Positions 19,153-27,809 of a stretch of 64,000 nucleotides of DNA are shown here, piece after piece. The DNA lies in the NCBI RefSeq assembly GCF_017352115.1, contig NZ_CP071448.1, positions 1,325,001 through 1,389,000 of the forward strand, written 5' to 3'. A model generated the notes under the pieces. It was not told the DNA's origin and made no database searches. It was given only the letters and a program-made list of their open reading frames with translations. A program made the translations under genes and the position numbers. How positions within the stretch are numbered: the stretch's first letter is position 1; the number at the start of each line of letters is the position of its first letter. Source of the stretch: Flavobacterium endoglycinae (lineage in GTDB: Bacteria > Bacteroidota > Bacteroidia > Flavobacteriales > Flavobacteriaceae).

Positions 19153-20274
19153 ATGGAAAACGAAAATAACGCACAGCACTTTCTGGATTTGATTCAGAAA
19201 TCCCGAAAAGGAAAATTTAAAATCTATATTGGGATGAGCGCCGGTGTGGGCAAAACTTTCCGTATGCTTCAGGAAGCGCATTCGTTATTAAAAAATGGAA
19301 TCGATGTAAAAATTGGTTACATCGAAACGCATATGCGGAAAGAAACGCATGAGTTATTGTCTGGTTTGCCGATTATTCCGCGACGGACTATTTTTTATAA
19401 AGGAAAAGAACTCGAAGAACTCGATGTTCAGGCAATCATCAACCTTAGACCAGAAGTGGTTATCGTTGATGAATTGGCACATACAAACGTTGAGGGAAGC
19501 AAAAATGAAAAACGCTGGCAGGATGTTCTGGAGATTCTGGAAGCAGGAATAAATGTGATTTCGGCGGTCAATATTCAGCATATTGAGAGTCTAAATGAAG
19601 ATGTAAAACGCATAACAGGAATTGACGTTCAAGAAAGAATTCCAGATAATGTTTTGCGTCTGGCTGATGAAGTGGTGAATATCGATTTGACTTCGGAAGA
19701 TTTGATTGCCCGTTTGAAGGAAGGAAAAATTTATACGGCAGATAAGATTCAGACTGCATTGACTAACTTTTTTAAATCGGAACAAATTCTGCAGTTGCGT
19801 GAATTGGCTTTGAAGGAAGTGGCAAGCCAGGTAGTTCGAAAAGTGGAAAGCGAAGTTCCGAATCTGCATGCTTTGCGCCACGAAAAATTATTGGCTTGCA
19901 TTAGCAGCAACGATAAAACGGCTAAAACAGTAATTAGAAAAGCGGCCCGTTTGGCAAGCTATTACAACGGAAGCTGGTATGTTTTATATGTCGAAACTCC
20001 GCAGGAAAGCAGTACCAGAATTGCCCTTGACAAACAAAGACATTTAATTAATAACTTTAAACTCGCCGTGCAATTGGGAGCCGAAGTTATTAAACTGGAA
20101 AATTCGAATATTGCCAATGCAATTTTGACAACTGTAGAAGAAAAACAAATTACAACTGTCTGTATTGGGAAACCGCATTTGAATTTATTTAAAGTAATTT
20201 TGTCTACAACAATTTTTAGGCGTCTGCTAAATAAATTGTCGTTGTCAAATGTCGATCTTGTTATACTGTCTTAA
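19153..20274 (+). CDS. kdpD: KdpD N-terminal sensor protein without kinase domain
   Basis: A 373-residue soluble protein equivalent to the cytoplasmic N-terminal half of KdpD. The KdpD domain (about 14-220) has Walker A-like GMSAGVGKT and Walker B-like EVVIVDELAHTN. A universal-stress-protein-like domain follows (about 245-373). In E. coli these are fused to four membrane helices and a kinase; here they stop before any membrane segment, and the kinase is a separate gene 211 bp downstream. The KdpD N-terminus senses potassium and possibly c-di-AMP in other bacteria. How it signals when unlinked from a kinase is open. Bacteroidota commonly show this split form. Confidence 0.9.
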   Translation: MENENNAQHFLDLIQKSRKGKFKIYIGMSAGVGKTFRMLQEAHSLLKNGIDVKIGYIETHMRKETHELLSGLPIIPRRTIFYKGKELEELDVQAIINLRPEVVIVDELAHTNVEGSKNEKRWQDVLEILEAGINVISAVNIQHIESLNEDVKRITGIDVQERIPDNVLRLADEVVNIDLTSEDLIARLKEGKIYTADKIQTALTNFFKSEQILQLRELALKEVASQVVRKVESEVPNLHALRHEKLLACISSNDKTAKTVIRKAARLASYYNGSWYVLYVETPQESSTRIALDKQRHLINNFKLAVQLGAEVIKLENSNIANAILTTVEEKQITTVCIGKPHLNLFKVILSTTIFRRLLNKLSLSNVDLVILS

Positions 20275-20283
20275 AAGTTTTTA

Positions 20284-20459
20284 AACCATATAAGTGATAA
20301 GTTCATTTAAAGTAGTTTGCGTTGAATTTAACCGCAAAGGTGCTAAGATTTCGCAAAGGACGCAAAGATTAAATTAAAAAACTTTGCGACTTTGCGTAAA
20401 ACTTTGCGCTCTTTGCGGTTAAAAAAGTACTTAAATTTCCTTATATCACTTATATGGTT
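20284..20459. repeat. MITE-like element between kdpD and its kinase gene
   Basis: Perfect 16-bp terminal repeats AACCATATAAGTGATA (20284-20299) and the reverse complement (20444-20459) enclose an inner inverted pair made of CGCAAAG units: AACCGCAAAGGTGC near 20330 and CTCTTTGCGGTT near 20410-20420. The length is 176 bp, with no coding content. A GCGCAAAG-rich scrap of the same family occurs near 3366-3381. Confidence 0.75.
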
Positions 20460-20485
20460 CAAAAAAAATTAAATGTTTTTATAAA

Positions 20486-22201
20486 ATGAGAATTAAAACC
20501 AAATTGAATCTGGGTGTTGGATTGTTATTTTTAATGATCATCATTCTTTCTTTAGTGAGTGCTTACTCTGTTTTTTTGATTAAGCAGGACACTGAGAATA
20601 TTCTAAAATCCAATTACAATACGCTGGAATATTCGCGAAATATGATTCTTGCCTTGGACGGAATGAAATCGGATTCGAAAGAAACGATTCAGAGTTTTGA
20701 AGAAAATCTTGAGAAGCAAACCCGCAATATTACGGAGCCAGGTGAAAAGCAAGCAACTGAAAAACTGAAAAAAAGTTTTGCTCTTCTGTCTAAAAACAAT
20801 TCTAACGAAGTTGTAAAAACGCAAATCCGTCAGGACATTTTTGCGATTATGAAACTGAATCTCGATGCCATAAAACAGAAAAGCGATATTGCCAAACAAT
20901 CAGCAGAAACGGCTAACTTGTCTATTGCGATTGTGGGTAGTTTATGCTTTTTAATTGCTTTTAATTTATTGGTTAATCTGCCCAACAATATTGCGAATCC
21001 GATTAAGGAATTAACGCTGAGTATTAAGGAAATTGCCAATAAAAACTATTCAGAACGTGTTCATTTTACCAGCCACAGCGAATTTGGAGATCTTGCCAAA
21101 TCGTTTAATACCATGGCGCAAAAGCTGGAAGAATATCACGACAGCAACGTTTATAAACTTCTTTTCGAGAAAAAACGATTGGAAACACTCATCAATAATA
21201 TGAATGATCCAATTATTGGTTTAGATCATGAAGGAATTGTTTTGTTTGTAAATGATGAAGCTTTAAAAATTATCGGTTTAAAATCGGAAGACATTATTGG
21301 AAAAACTGCATCTGAATTGGCGGTTTCTAATGATTTAATTCGTTCTTTAATTCTGAAAGAAAACGAAACTCCGAAAAAACAGCCTCTCAAAATTTTTGCG
21401 CATGGAAAGGAAAGTTATTTCGAAAAAGAAATTCATAATATCACCATAACACCAACGGGAGAAGAAAAAGAAATCAATATTGGTGATGTGATTATCCTTC
21501 GAAATATTACACTTTTTAAAGAACTGGATTTTGCCAAAACCAATTTTATTGCCACTGTTTCACACGAATTAAAAACGCCAATTGCCTCTATAAAATTGAG
21601 TCTTCAATTGCTTGAAAATGCCAAAACAGGCGATATGAACGACGACCAGAAACAATTGGTAGAAAGCATTAAAGACGACAGTCAGCGTTTGTTGAAGATT
21701 ACAGGCGAATTACTCAATTTATCACAATTGGAAACGGGGAATATTCAATTGACTATTGGAAAAAGCAATCCGCATGAAATTGTAAAATATGCCGTAGAAG
21801 CCGTAAAAGTTCAAGCAGATCAAAAACAAATTCAGTTAATTGTTGATGCCGATGAAAATCTTAAAAATGTAAAAGCTGATGCTGAAAAAACAGGCTGGGT
21901 TTTGATTAATTATTTGTCGAACGCCATTCGATATTCTTCTGAAAAAAGCACGATTCTCATTAAATTAAAAGAAGAAAATAACCAGATGGTTTTTCAAGTT
22001 ATTGATACCGGAAAAGGAATTGAACCAAGATACAAAGACAAAGTTTTCGATAAATATTTCCAGATTCCAGGCAGTCAGAAATCGGGAACTGGATTGGGTT
22101 TAGCAATCAGCAAAGAATTTATTGAAGCCCAAAACGGAAGCGTTGGCGTTGAAAGTAATTTAGGATTGGGAAGTACTTTTTGGTTTGCATTGAAGGTATA
22201 G
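20486..22201 (+). CDS. Membrane histidine kinase (HAMP-PAS-HisKA-HATPase), probable kdp kinase
   Basis: A 571-residue sensor kinase. The first helix is at about 8-32, a short extracytoplasmic region follows, and the second helix is at about 147-167. HAMP (about 168-222), PAS (about 230-330), HisKA with phosphoacceptor H360 in VSHELKTP, and a HATPase with N, G1 (DTGKGIEP) and GTGLGLA boxes complete it. It has no KdpD-type sensor domain, since that is supplied by the preceding gene. It would phosphorylate the NtrC-type regulator at 10510, some 9 kb upstream. This pairing is inferred from the locus. The gene ends 17 bp before a 25-bp perfect hairpin. Confidence 0.9.
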   Translation: MRIKTKLNLGVGLLFLMIIILSLVSAYSVFLIKQDTENILKSNYNTLEYSRNMILALDGMKSDSKETIQSFEENLEKQTRNITEPGEKQATEKLKKSFALLSKNNSNEVVKTQIRQDIFAIMKLNLDAIKQKSDIAKQSAETANLSIAIVGSLCFLIAFNLLVNLPNNIANPIKELTLSIKEIANKNYSERVHFTSHSEFGDLAKSFNTMAQKLEEYHDSNVYKLLFEKKRLETLINNMNDPIIGLDHEGIVLFVNDEALKIIGLKSEDIIGKTASELAVSNDLIRSLILKENETPKKQPLKIFAHGKESYFEKEIHNITITPTGEEKEINIGDVIILRNITLFKELDFAKTNFIATVSHELKTPIASIKLSLQLLENAKTGDMNDDQKQLVESIKDDSQRLLKITGELLNLSQLETGNIQLTIGKSNPHEIVKYAVEAVKVQADQKQIQLIVDADENLKNVKADAEKTGWVLINYLSNAIRYSSEKSTILIKLKEENNQMVFQVIDTGKGIEPRYKDKVFDKYFQIPGSQKSGTGLGLAISKEFIEAQNGSVGVESNLGLGSTFWFALKV

Positions 22202-22217
22202 ATTTTAATGGCTTAAA

Positions 22218-22278
22218 TTTTTCCGCCACGAATTCACGAATTTTGTTTAAAATAATTCGTGAATTCGTGGCGGAAAAA
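22218..22278. terminator. Bidirectional terminator, 25-bp perfect stem
   Basis: The arms 22218-22242 and 22254-22278 are perfect reverse complements around an 11-base loop. The arms begin with T runs and end with A runs, so the hairpin gives a U tail in both directions. It lies between convergent genes: the kinase (plus) and the LexA-like gene (minus). Its unusually long, repeat-like stem (CCGCCACGAATTCACGAATT) suggests it also belongs to a dispersed palindrome family. Confidence 0.85.
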
Positions 22279-22313
22279 AAATCTTTTTAAATCATTAAAA
22301 TCTGTGGCAACTT

Positions 22314-23087
22314 TTAAGTATTCGAAGTGTTATTCTTAATTTCCCTAACTTCTCTTTTCAATTCTAAAAGCAAATCTTTCATGGCTCCAGTTTCTGTAAT
22401 TTCTTGTTTTTTATCTGAACGACCGATGTTGCATTCGTATTCCCAAATCTCCAAAATATCAGAAGCTTTCACTTCGTAATTCGGGTAAAAACTGTTATCA
22501 GATTCTAAAACTAAAGCGTTCTTTTTGTTTTTGTTAAGACGCTTATAGACCATTCCTTCATTCTTAGTAATCAAAATATAAGTTTTGCCATCCATCACCT
22601 CTCCCAGCTTTTCTACATAACGGCCAATAATAATAGAACCGTCTTCGTGCGGAGGCATTGAATCACCTTCAACGGGAAATCCGCGGTGTTTTCCTGGTCC
22701 TAAAAACGGAAGTGTAATCTGCTGTAAACTTTCAATGTATTCTGGATCAGCATATCCGTTTAAATAACCTGCTTTTGCTTTTTGAGATACAATTTCAATA
22801 TAATTTTCTCCAAAACTATCCACCTGAATGGGTAAAATAAGTCGGTTTCCTTCCAGTTTTATCAAATTTTGCACATCAATTTTTCGAATATCGACCGATA
22901 ATATTAAGTCAATACTCATATGAAAATATAACGCAATCTTCTTTAAAATATCATACGGTGCTTCCGAAGTTCCGTCTTCATATTTAACGTATCTTCCTCT
23001 GGTAATACTAAGGTTTTCAGCTAATCTCTCTTGTGATATTTTATGCTTAACCCTTAATGCTCTGATGTTGTCTGAAAATAAGGACAT
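22314..23087 (-). CDS. LexA-like repressor: XRE-type HTH fused to S24 self-cleaving peptidase
   Basis: A 257-residue protein with an N-terminal Cro/CI helix-turn-helix (about 5-62) and a C-terminal S24 domain. The predicted serine-lysine pair is S143 (GDSM) and K182 (VYKRL). An Ala-Gly bond at 106-107 sits at the distance expected for self-cleavage. Start at ATG 23087; the frame could extend ten residues upstream, into the operator region. It is divergent from umuDC, so it is the natural repressor of the damage module and of itself. The HTH differs from the winged HTH of classical LexA. Autocleavage stimulated by RecA is inferred from the family. Confidence 0.87.
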   Translation of the reverse strand: MSLFSDNIRALRVKHKISQERLAENLSITRGRYVKYEDGTSEAPYDILKKIALYFHMSIDLILSVDIRKIDVQNLIKLEGNRLILPIQVDSFGENYIEIVSQKAKAGYLNGYADPEYIESLQQITLPFLGPGKHRGFPVEGDSMPPHEDGSIIIGRYVEKLGEVMDGKTYILITKNEGMVYKRLNKNKKNALVLESDNSFYPNYEVKASDILEIWEYECNIGRSDKKQEITETGAMKDLLLELKREVREIKNNTSNT

Positions 23088-23185
23088 AATTAATTTTGTT
23101 ATAATTTGGAACAGCAAATATATTAAAAAATGTTATTGCCTGTGCTAATTTTGTAATATGAAAAAATACTCTTTTTGAAGTGAAT
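23088..23185. promoter_or_regulatory. Divergent promoter/operator of the LexA-like gene and umuD
   Basis: Between the divergent genes lie two TAnnTTTG boxes: TATATTTG on the minus strand (complement of 23115-23122) and TAATTTTG on the plus strand (23146-23153). No clear TTG partner is visible for either. An imperfect inverted repeat, ACAGCAAATA (23111-23120) and TATTGCCTGT (23134-23143), lies between them, and a 13-base direct repeat, TAATTTTGTTATA/TAATTTTGTAATA, occurs at 23091-23103 and 23146-23158. Either could be the repressor site. Confidence 0.6.
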
Positions 23186-23635
23186 ATGAAATTGACAAAT
23201 ATAAATACCACAAAATCAATAGAATTTTATATCCCAAATATAAGTTCGGAAGTAAAACTGCCTTTCTTTGACGTTGGTATCAGCGCAGGATTTCCTTCAC
23301 CAGCAGATGATTTTATTGAATCATCAATAGATCTTAATAAAGAATTAATCAGACACACATACACTACTTATTTTGCCAGAGTAAAAGGACATTCTATGAA
23401 AAATGTCGGCATCAATGATGGTGATTTATTAATTATTGATAAAAGTCTGGAACCACAAAATAATAAAATTGCTGTTTGTCAAATTGATGGTGAATTTACC
23501 GTAAAACGTATCAGAATAGAAAAAGACATTATTTGGCTTATTGCCGAAAATGAAGATTATCAGCCTATAAAAGTAACTCCAGAAAATAATTTTGTGATTT
23601 GGGGCATTGTAGTTCATTGTATTAAATCTTTTTAA
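23186..23635 (+). CDS. umuD: UmuD-type self-cleaving subunit of the damage polymerase
   Basis: A 149-residue S24 protein. The cleavage bond is A34-G35 in SAGFPSPA, followed by nucleophile S70 (GHSM) and K107 (VKRIR). The intervals of 36 and 37 residues equal those of E. coli UmuD. The cleaved form activates the UmuC polymerase. The ATG at 23186 is preferred to a GTG six bases earlier. It is eight bases upstream of umuC in one operon. Confidence 0.92.
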   Translation: MKLTNINTTKSIEFYIPNISSEVKLPFFDVGISAGFPSPADDFIESSIDLNKELIRHTYTTYFARVKGHSMKNVGINDGDLLIIDKSLEPQNNKIAVCQIDGEFTVKRIRIEKDIIWLIAENEDYQPIKVTPENNFVIWGIVVHCIKSF

Positions 23636-23643
23636 GTGTAGAA

Positions 23644-24903
23644 ATGTTTGCTTTAGTCGATTGTAATAATTTTTATGCTTCTTGTCAAAGAGTATTTGAA
23701 CCGCATTTAAGAGGAAAACCTATTGTTATTCTCTCTAACAATGACGGTTGTGTTATCTCAAGATCTGATGAAGCTAAAGCATTGGGTATTCCAATGGCTA
23801 TTCCTGCTTTTAAATATGAAGCTGTTTTTAAAGAAAAGAACATTTTTGTTTATTCTTCAAATTATCCACTATACGGTGATATGAGTAATAGAGTGATGAA
23901 TCTTCTTCAAACTTATACTTCCGAAATAGAAATCTATAGTATTGATGAGGCTTTCTTGAAATTTACAGGGTATGATTTATTTGATTTGAATGAGCTTGGC
24001 TTAAAAATGCGAAAAGAAGTAACACAAGGAACAGGAATTCCTGTCAGTATAGGTTTTGCTCCTACTAAAGCTTTGGCAAAAATGGCAAACAAGATTGCCC
24101 GAAAATTTGCAGATCGTACACAGAATGTTTACTGCATTGATTCTGAAGATAAGAGGATTAAGGCTTTAAAATGGTCGAAAATTGAAGATGTCTGGGGAAT
24201 TGGAAGAAAACATGCGAAACGGTTGAAAGCAAAAAAAATCAACACAGCTTATGAATTCACACAGCTTCCAGATGCATGGGTAAGAAAAGAAATGTCGGTA
24301 ATTGGGCTTCGATTAAAACATGAGTTAGAAGGAAAACCAACTTTGGGATTGGAAGAGGCTACCGAGCGAAAAATGATCGCTACAACCAGATCTTTTGAAA
24401 AAAGATATACTACTTATGAAGAAATATCAGAAAGAATCAGCACATTTACAGCTTCTTGTGCCGAAAAACTAAGACGCCAGGATTGTAATTGCAATATGGT
24501 AACGGTTTTTATTCAGACTGATTTTTTAGGCGGTGAAAACTCAAAATATTCACGAAGCATTACAATCACAACTGATTTCCCAACCAACTCAACTATAGAA
24601 CTCAATGAAGCTGCACAAAAAGGATTTAAGCTTATTTTTAAAGAAGGGTATCGTTATAAAAAAGCTGGTGTGATTGTAATGGGATTAACGCCAAACAGCG
24701 AAACACAGCTTAATTTATTTGAAACTTCAAATCCGAAACATCAGCCATTAATGAATGTAATAGATAAAATGAACCAAAATTATGGGAATAACAAAATTAA
24801 ATTCGGGATGCAGTCTTTAGGACGACAATGGAAAATGAAACAGGACAGATTATCTCCAAAATTTTCTACATCGCTTAAAGATGTGATTACAGTTAAAGCT
24901 TAA
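23644..24903 (+). CDS. umuC: UmuC-type Y-family DNA polymerase
   Basis: A 419-residue translesion polymerase. Catalytic carboxylates are visible in FALVDCNNFY (D6) and YSIDEAFL (about 97-104). A helix-hairpin-helix stretch (IEDVWGIGRKHAKRLKAKKI) and the little-finger domain follow. The length is normal for UmuC. It copies past lesions, at the cost of mutation, as part of a Pol V-like complex with UmuD. The next gene starts 68 bp downstream. Confidence 0.95.
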   Translation: MFALVDCNNFYASCQRVFEPHLRGKPIVILSNNDGCVISRSDEAKALGIPMAIPAFKYEAVFKEKNIFVYSSNYPLYGDMSNRVMNLLQTYTSEIEIYSIDEAFLKFTGYDLFDLNELGLKMRKEVTQGTGIPVSIGFAPTKALAKMANKIARKFADRTQNVYCIDSEDKRIKALKWSKIEDVWGIGRKHAKRLKAKKINTAYEFTQLPDAWVRKEMSVIGLRLKHELEGKPTLGLEEATERKMIATTRSFEKRYTTYEEISERISTFTASCAEKLRRQDCNCNMVTVFIQTDFLGGENSKYSRSITITTDFPTNSTIELNEAAQKGFKLIFKEGYRYKKAGVIVMGLTPNSETQLNLFETSNPKHQPLMNVIDKMNQNYGNNKIKFGMQSLGRQWKMKQDRLSPKFSTSLKDVITVKA

Positions 24904-24971
24904 AAGTTTACAGATAAATATAAAAGGGGCAAAAAACAACAGAAAAATAATCGATTTTACATTATATACAA

Positions 24972-26351
24972 ATGAAGAAGCAAGAATATGCCATAGTCGA
25001 TATTGAAACCACAGGCGGTAATGCCAGTGGAAGCCGTATTACAGAAATTGCCATTATTATTCATGACGGTACAAATGTGCTGGATCGTTACGAAACACTT
25101 GTAAATCCAGAGCAGGACATCCCTCCTTCTATTTTTGGGTTAACGGGAATTAATAACGAAATGGTTGCCAATGCGCCAATCTTTGATGATATTTCCGAAA
25201 AAGTACTGGAAATGCTTACTGATCGTATTTTTGTAGCACATAATGTCAACTTCGATTATTCATTTGTGCATCATCAATTGGAGCAGGCAGGATTTAAATG
25301 GACAGCAAGAAAGCTGTGTACGGTTCGCGCTGCCCGAAAAATCAAACCCGGATTAGGTTCGTACAGTTTAGGAAATCTTTGCAATTCCTTAAATATATCA
25401 TTAGAAAACAGACACCGTGCCGGCGGAGATGCCGATGCTACTGCTCTATTATTTTCTCTTCTGTTAGAATGGGACGACGCTGGAGAAATTGACAAAATGA
25501 TCAAAAAAACAGCACAGGATCAGCGTTTGCCTCCAAATTTACCACAAGAAGATTTTAATAATTTACCTGACAAGCCGGGAGTGTATTATTTTTATAATCA
25601 GGCCAAAAAAGTGATTTATGTTGGAAAGGCAGTTAATTTGAAGAAACGTGTTACCTCACATTTTACAGGAAACAATATTAATCAGCAGAGACAGCATTTT
25701 TTACGAGACATTCATGGAATTTCTTTTGAAGTCTGCGCAACAGAACTCATGGCGCTTCTTTTAGAATGTACCGAAATCAAGAAGCTCTGGCCAACTTACA
25801 ATAGAGCATTAAAACGTTTTGAAGCGAAATATGGAATTTATCAATACGAAGCCCGAAATGGTTATAAATATCTGGCAATCGGGAAAATGAGCAAATTTCA
25901 GACTTGTATTCACGAATTCAATAACCAGCATACAGGTATTCATTTATTACGAAGTCTGGCGGAACAATTTCAAATCGATCATCGTTTTTGTAAATATTCA
26001 AGATCAGAAGAAGGCGAATTTTTCTACAATCATGAAATAAAAGAATGGCCGGATCCAATACTTCATAATGAACAAGTCGACAATGCGATTGATTATTTAT
26101 TGAACAACAGACCCAGCTTTGCCATTATAGATAAAGGAAGATCTTCAGATGAACGAAGCTGTATCTGGATTGAAAACGGTCATTTTTATGGAATGGGATA
26201 TATTTCACGAGATGTTGCCATTAACGATTCTGAAGAAGTAAGAAGTTATGTCACCCCTTATAAAAGCAATCAATATATCGAACAGTTAATTTTTGCTTAC
26301 GCCGAAAAACATCCGGGAAAAGTATTTTTCAGCAAACATTTTGCGAGATAA
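24972..26351 (+). CDS. DEDDh exonuclease fused to a GIY-YIG nuclease domain (DnaQ/Cho-like)
   Basis: A 459-residue two-nuclease protein. Residues 1-170 form a DnaQ-like 3'-5' exonuclease with DIETTGG (from residue 10), HNVNFDYSF and HRAGGDADAT as exo motifs. Residues about 190-275 form a GIY-YIG domain (PGVYYFYN, IYVGKAVNLKKR) like the N-terminus of UvrC and the Cho endonuclease. The C-terminal 180 residues are unassigned. Related fusions are known in several phyla. In this damage operon it probably incises and trims lesion-containing DNA, as a UvrC-independent or UvrC-assisting nuclease. That role is inferred. Confidence 0.88.
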   Translation: MKKQEYAIVDIETTGGNASGSRITEIAIIIHDGTNVLDRYETLVNPEQDIPPSIFGLTGINNEMVANAPIFDDISEKVLEMLTDRIFVAHNVNFDYSFVHHQLEQAGFKWTARKLCTVRAARKIKPGLGSYSLGNLCNSLNISLENRHRAGGDADATALLFSLLLEWDDAGEIDKMIKKTAQDQRLPPNLPQEDFNNLPDKPGVYYFYNQAKKVIYVGKAVNLKKRVTSHFTGNNINQQRQHFLRDIHGISFEVCATELMALLLECTEIKKLWPTYNRALKRFEAKYGIYQYEARNGYKYLAIGKMSKFQTCIHEFNNQHTGIHLLRSLAEQFQIDHRFCKYSRSEEGEFFYNHEIKEWPDPILHNEQVDNAIDYLLNNRPSFAIIDKGRSSDERSCIWIENGHFYGMGYISRDVAINDSEEVRSYVTPYKSNQYIEQLIFAYAEKHPGKVFFSKHFAR

Positions 26352-26398
26352 AACACTGAAAATCTGTAAATTTAATATTAGAACTAATTAAATCTACT

Positions 26399-27175
26399 AT
26401 GAAAATAGCTACTTATAACGTAAACGGAGTCAATGGAAGATTAAATGTTTTATTACGCTGGCTCGAAGAAGCTGCTCCAGATATTGTGTGCTTACAAGAA
26501 TTAAAAGCACCTCAAGATAATTTTCCGCTTAAAGCGATTAACGATGCAGGTTACAACGCAATTTGGCATGGACAGAAACAGTGGAATGGTGTTGCTATTC
26601 TTGCGCGAAATATGGAGATTGAAGAAATAACACGCACGCTTCCGGGTGATGAAGAAGATATTCAAAGTCGTTATATTGAAGCTTTGATTAACGGAATTGT
26701 AATTGCTTGTATTTATCTTCCAAACGGAAATCCCGCTCCAGGACCAAAATTTGAATACAAACTAAAATGGTTTGATCGCTTGGCTGATCGCGCTGAAACT
26801 TTACTAAACCTAAAAGTTCCGGTAATTTTAATTGGTGATTACAATGTGATGCCAACCGAATTGGATGTTTACAAACCAGAGAAATGGGTTAAGGATGCGC
26901 TTTTCAGACCTGAAGTAAGAAAGGCTTTTTCAACTATAGTTTCGCAAGGATGGACAGATGCTATTCGTACTTTGTATCCTAATGAAACAATTTATACGTT
27001 TTGGGATTATTTCAGAAATGCGTATGAACGAAATGCAGGTCTGCGAATTGATCATTTTTTATTGAGTCCGCAAATAGCAGCAATATTACGTTCGGGCGGA
27101 GTTGACCGCCATGTACGAGGCTGGGAAAAAACAAGCGATCATGCTCCTGTATGGATTGAAATTGACAAAAAATAA
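26399..27175 (+). CDS. xthA: Exonuclease III, AP endonuclease
   Basis: A 258-residue member of the EEP nuclease family. It carries YNVNGVNGR at the N-terminus, CLQELK, IGDYNVMP and the terminal SDHAPVW, the metal and catalytic motifs of ExoIII. It cleaves abasic sites and trims damaged 3' ends. It starts 47 bp after the fused nuclease and ends seven bases before the AlkB-like gene, supporting a shared transcript. Confidence 0.95.
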   Translation: MKIATYNVNGVNGRLNVLLRWLEEAAPDIVCLQELKAPQDNFPLKAINDAGYNAIWHGQKQWNGVAILARNMEIEEITRTLPGDEEDIQSRYIEALINGIVIACIYLPNGNPAPGPKFEYKLKWFDRLADRAETLLNLKVPVILIGDYNVMPTELDVYKPEKWVKDALFRPEVRKAFSTIVSQGWTDAIRTLYPNETIYTFWDYFRNAYERNAGLRIDHFLLSPQIAAILRSGGVDRHVRGWEKTSDHAPVWIEIDKK

Positions 27176-27182
27176 ATGGAAA

Positions 27183-27809
27183 ATGACATTATTTAACGAC
27201 ACCGAATTATTTACCGCTGGTTTGGGAGGAAAAAAAATATTTGACATCCCAGATTCTGAATTGATTTTAATCGACAACTTCTTTACAAAGGAAGAATCTG
27301 ATCTTTTTTACGAAAGAATACTTCGCAAAACCAAATGGAGAGAATATGAAATGGAAATTTATGACAAAACCTATACGGTTCCGAGAATGATTGCTTGGTA
27401 TGAAGACAAAGATAATGCTGGCGCTGATCCAAAAGGGCCAGATTGGACATATGAGTTATTAAAAATAAGAAGTCGTGTCGAAAAAGAAACACAACTTGAC
27501 TTTAATACCGTTTTGCTTAATTTATACCGAAATGGAAATGATGGTGTAGGATGGCACAGTGACAAAGAACACAATACAGGGCCAAATCCTATTATTGCTT
27601 CGGTTACTTTTGGAGAAACCAGAATGTTTAAACTCCGTCATAAATTCAGGAAAGACATTCCTACTGTTGAGATTCCGCTGCATCATGGATCTTTTTTATT
27701 GATGGCGGGAACAACCAACAGTTATTGGCAGCATCAAGTACCGAAAACGGCTCGTAAAGTTTTACCAAGAATCAATCTTACGTTTAGAAGAACTAATCGA
27801 AATATTTGA
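27183..27809 (+). CDS. AlkB-type 2-oxoglutarate/iron dioxygenase
   Basis: A 208-residue protein with the dioxygenase metal triad H125, D127 (WHSDKE) and H184 (WQHQVP), and the 2-oxoglutarate/substrate arginines R196 and R202 (PRINLTFRR). It should reverse alkyl damage on DNA or RNA bases by oxidative demethylation. The ATG at 27183 follows the xthA stop; the frame extends upstream inside xthA but that is unlikely to be used. It is the last gene of the damage operon. Confidence 0.92.
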   Translation: MTLFNDTELFTAGLGGKKIFDIPDSELILIDNFFTKEESDLFYERILRKTKWREYEMEIYDKTYTVPRMIAWYEDKDNAGADPKGPDWTYELLKIRSRVEKETQLDFNTVLLNLYRNGNDGVGWHSDKEHNTGPNPIIASVTFGETRMFKLRHKFRKDIPTVEIPLHHGSFLLMAGTTNSYWQHQVPKTARKVLPRINLTFRRTNRNI

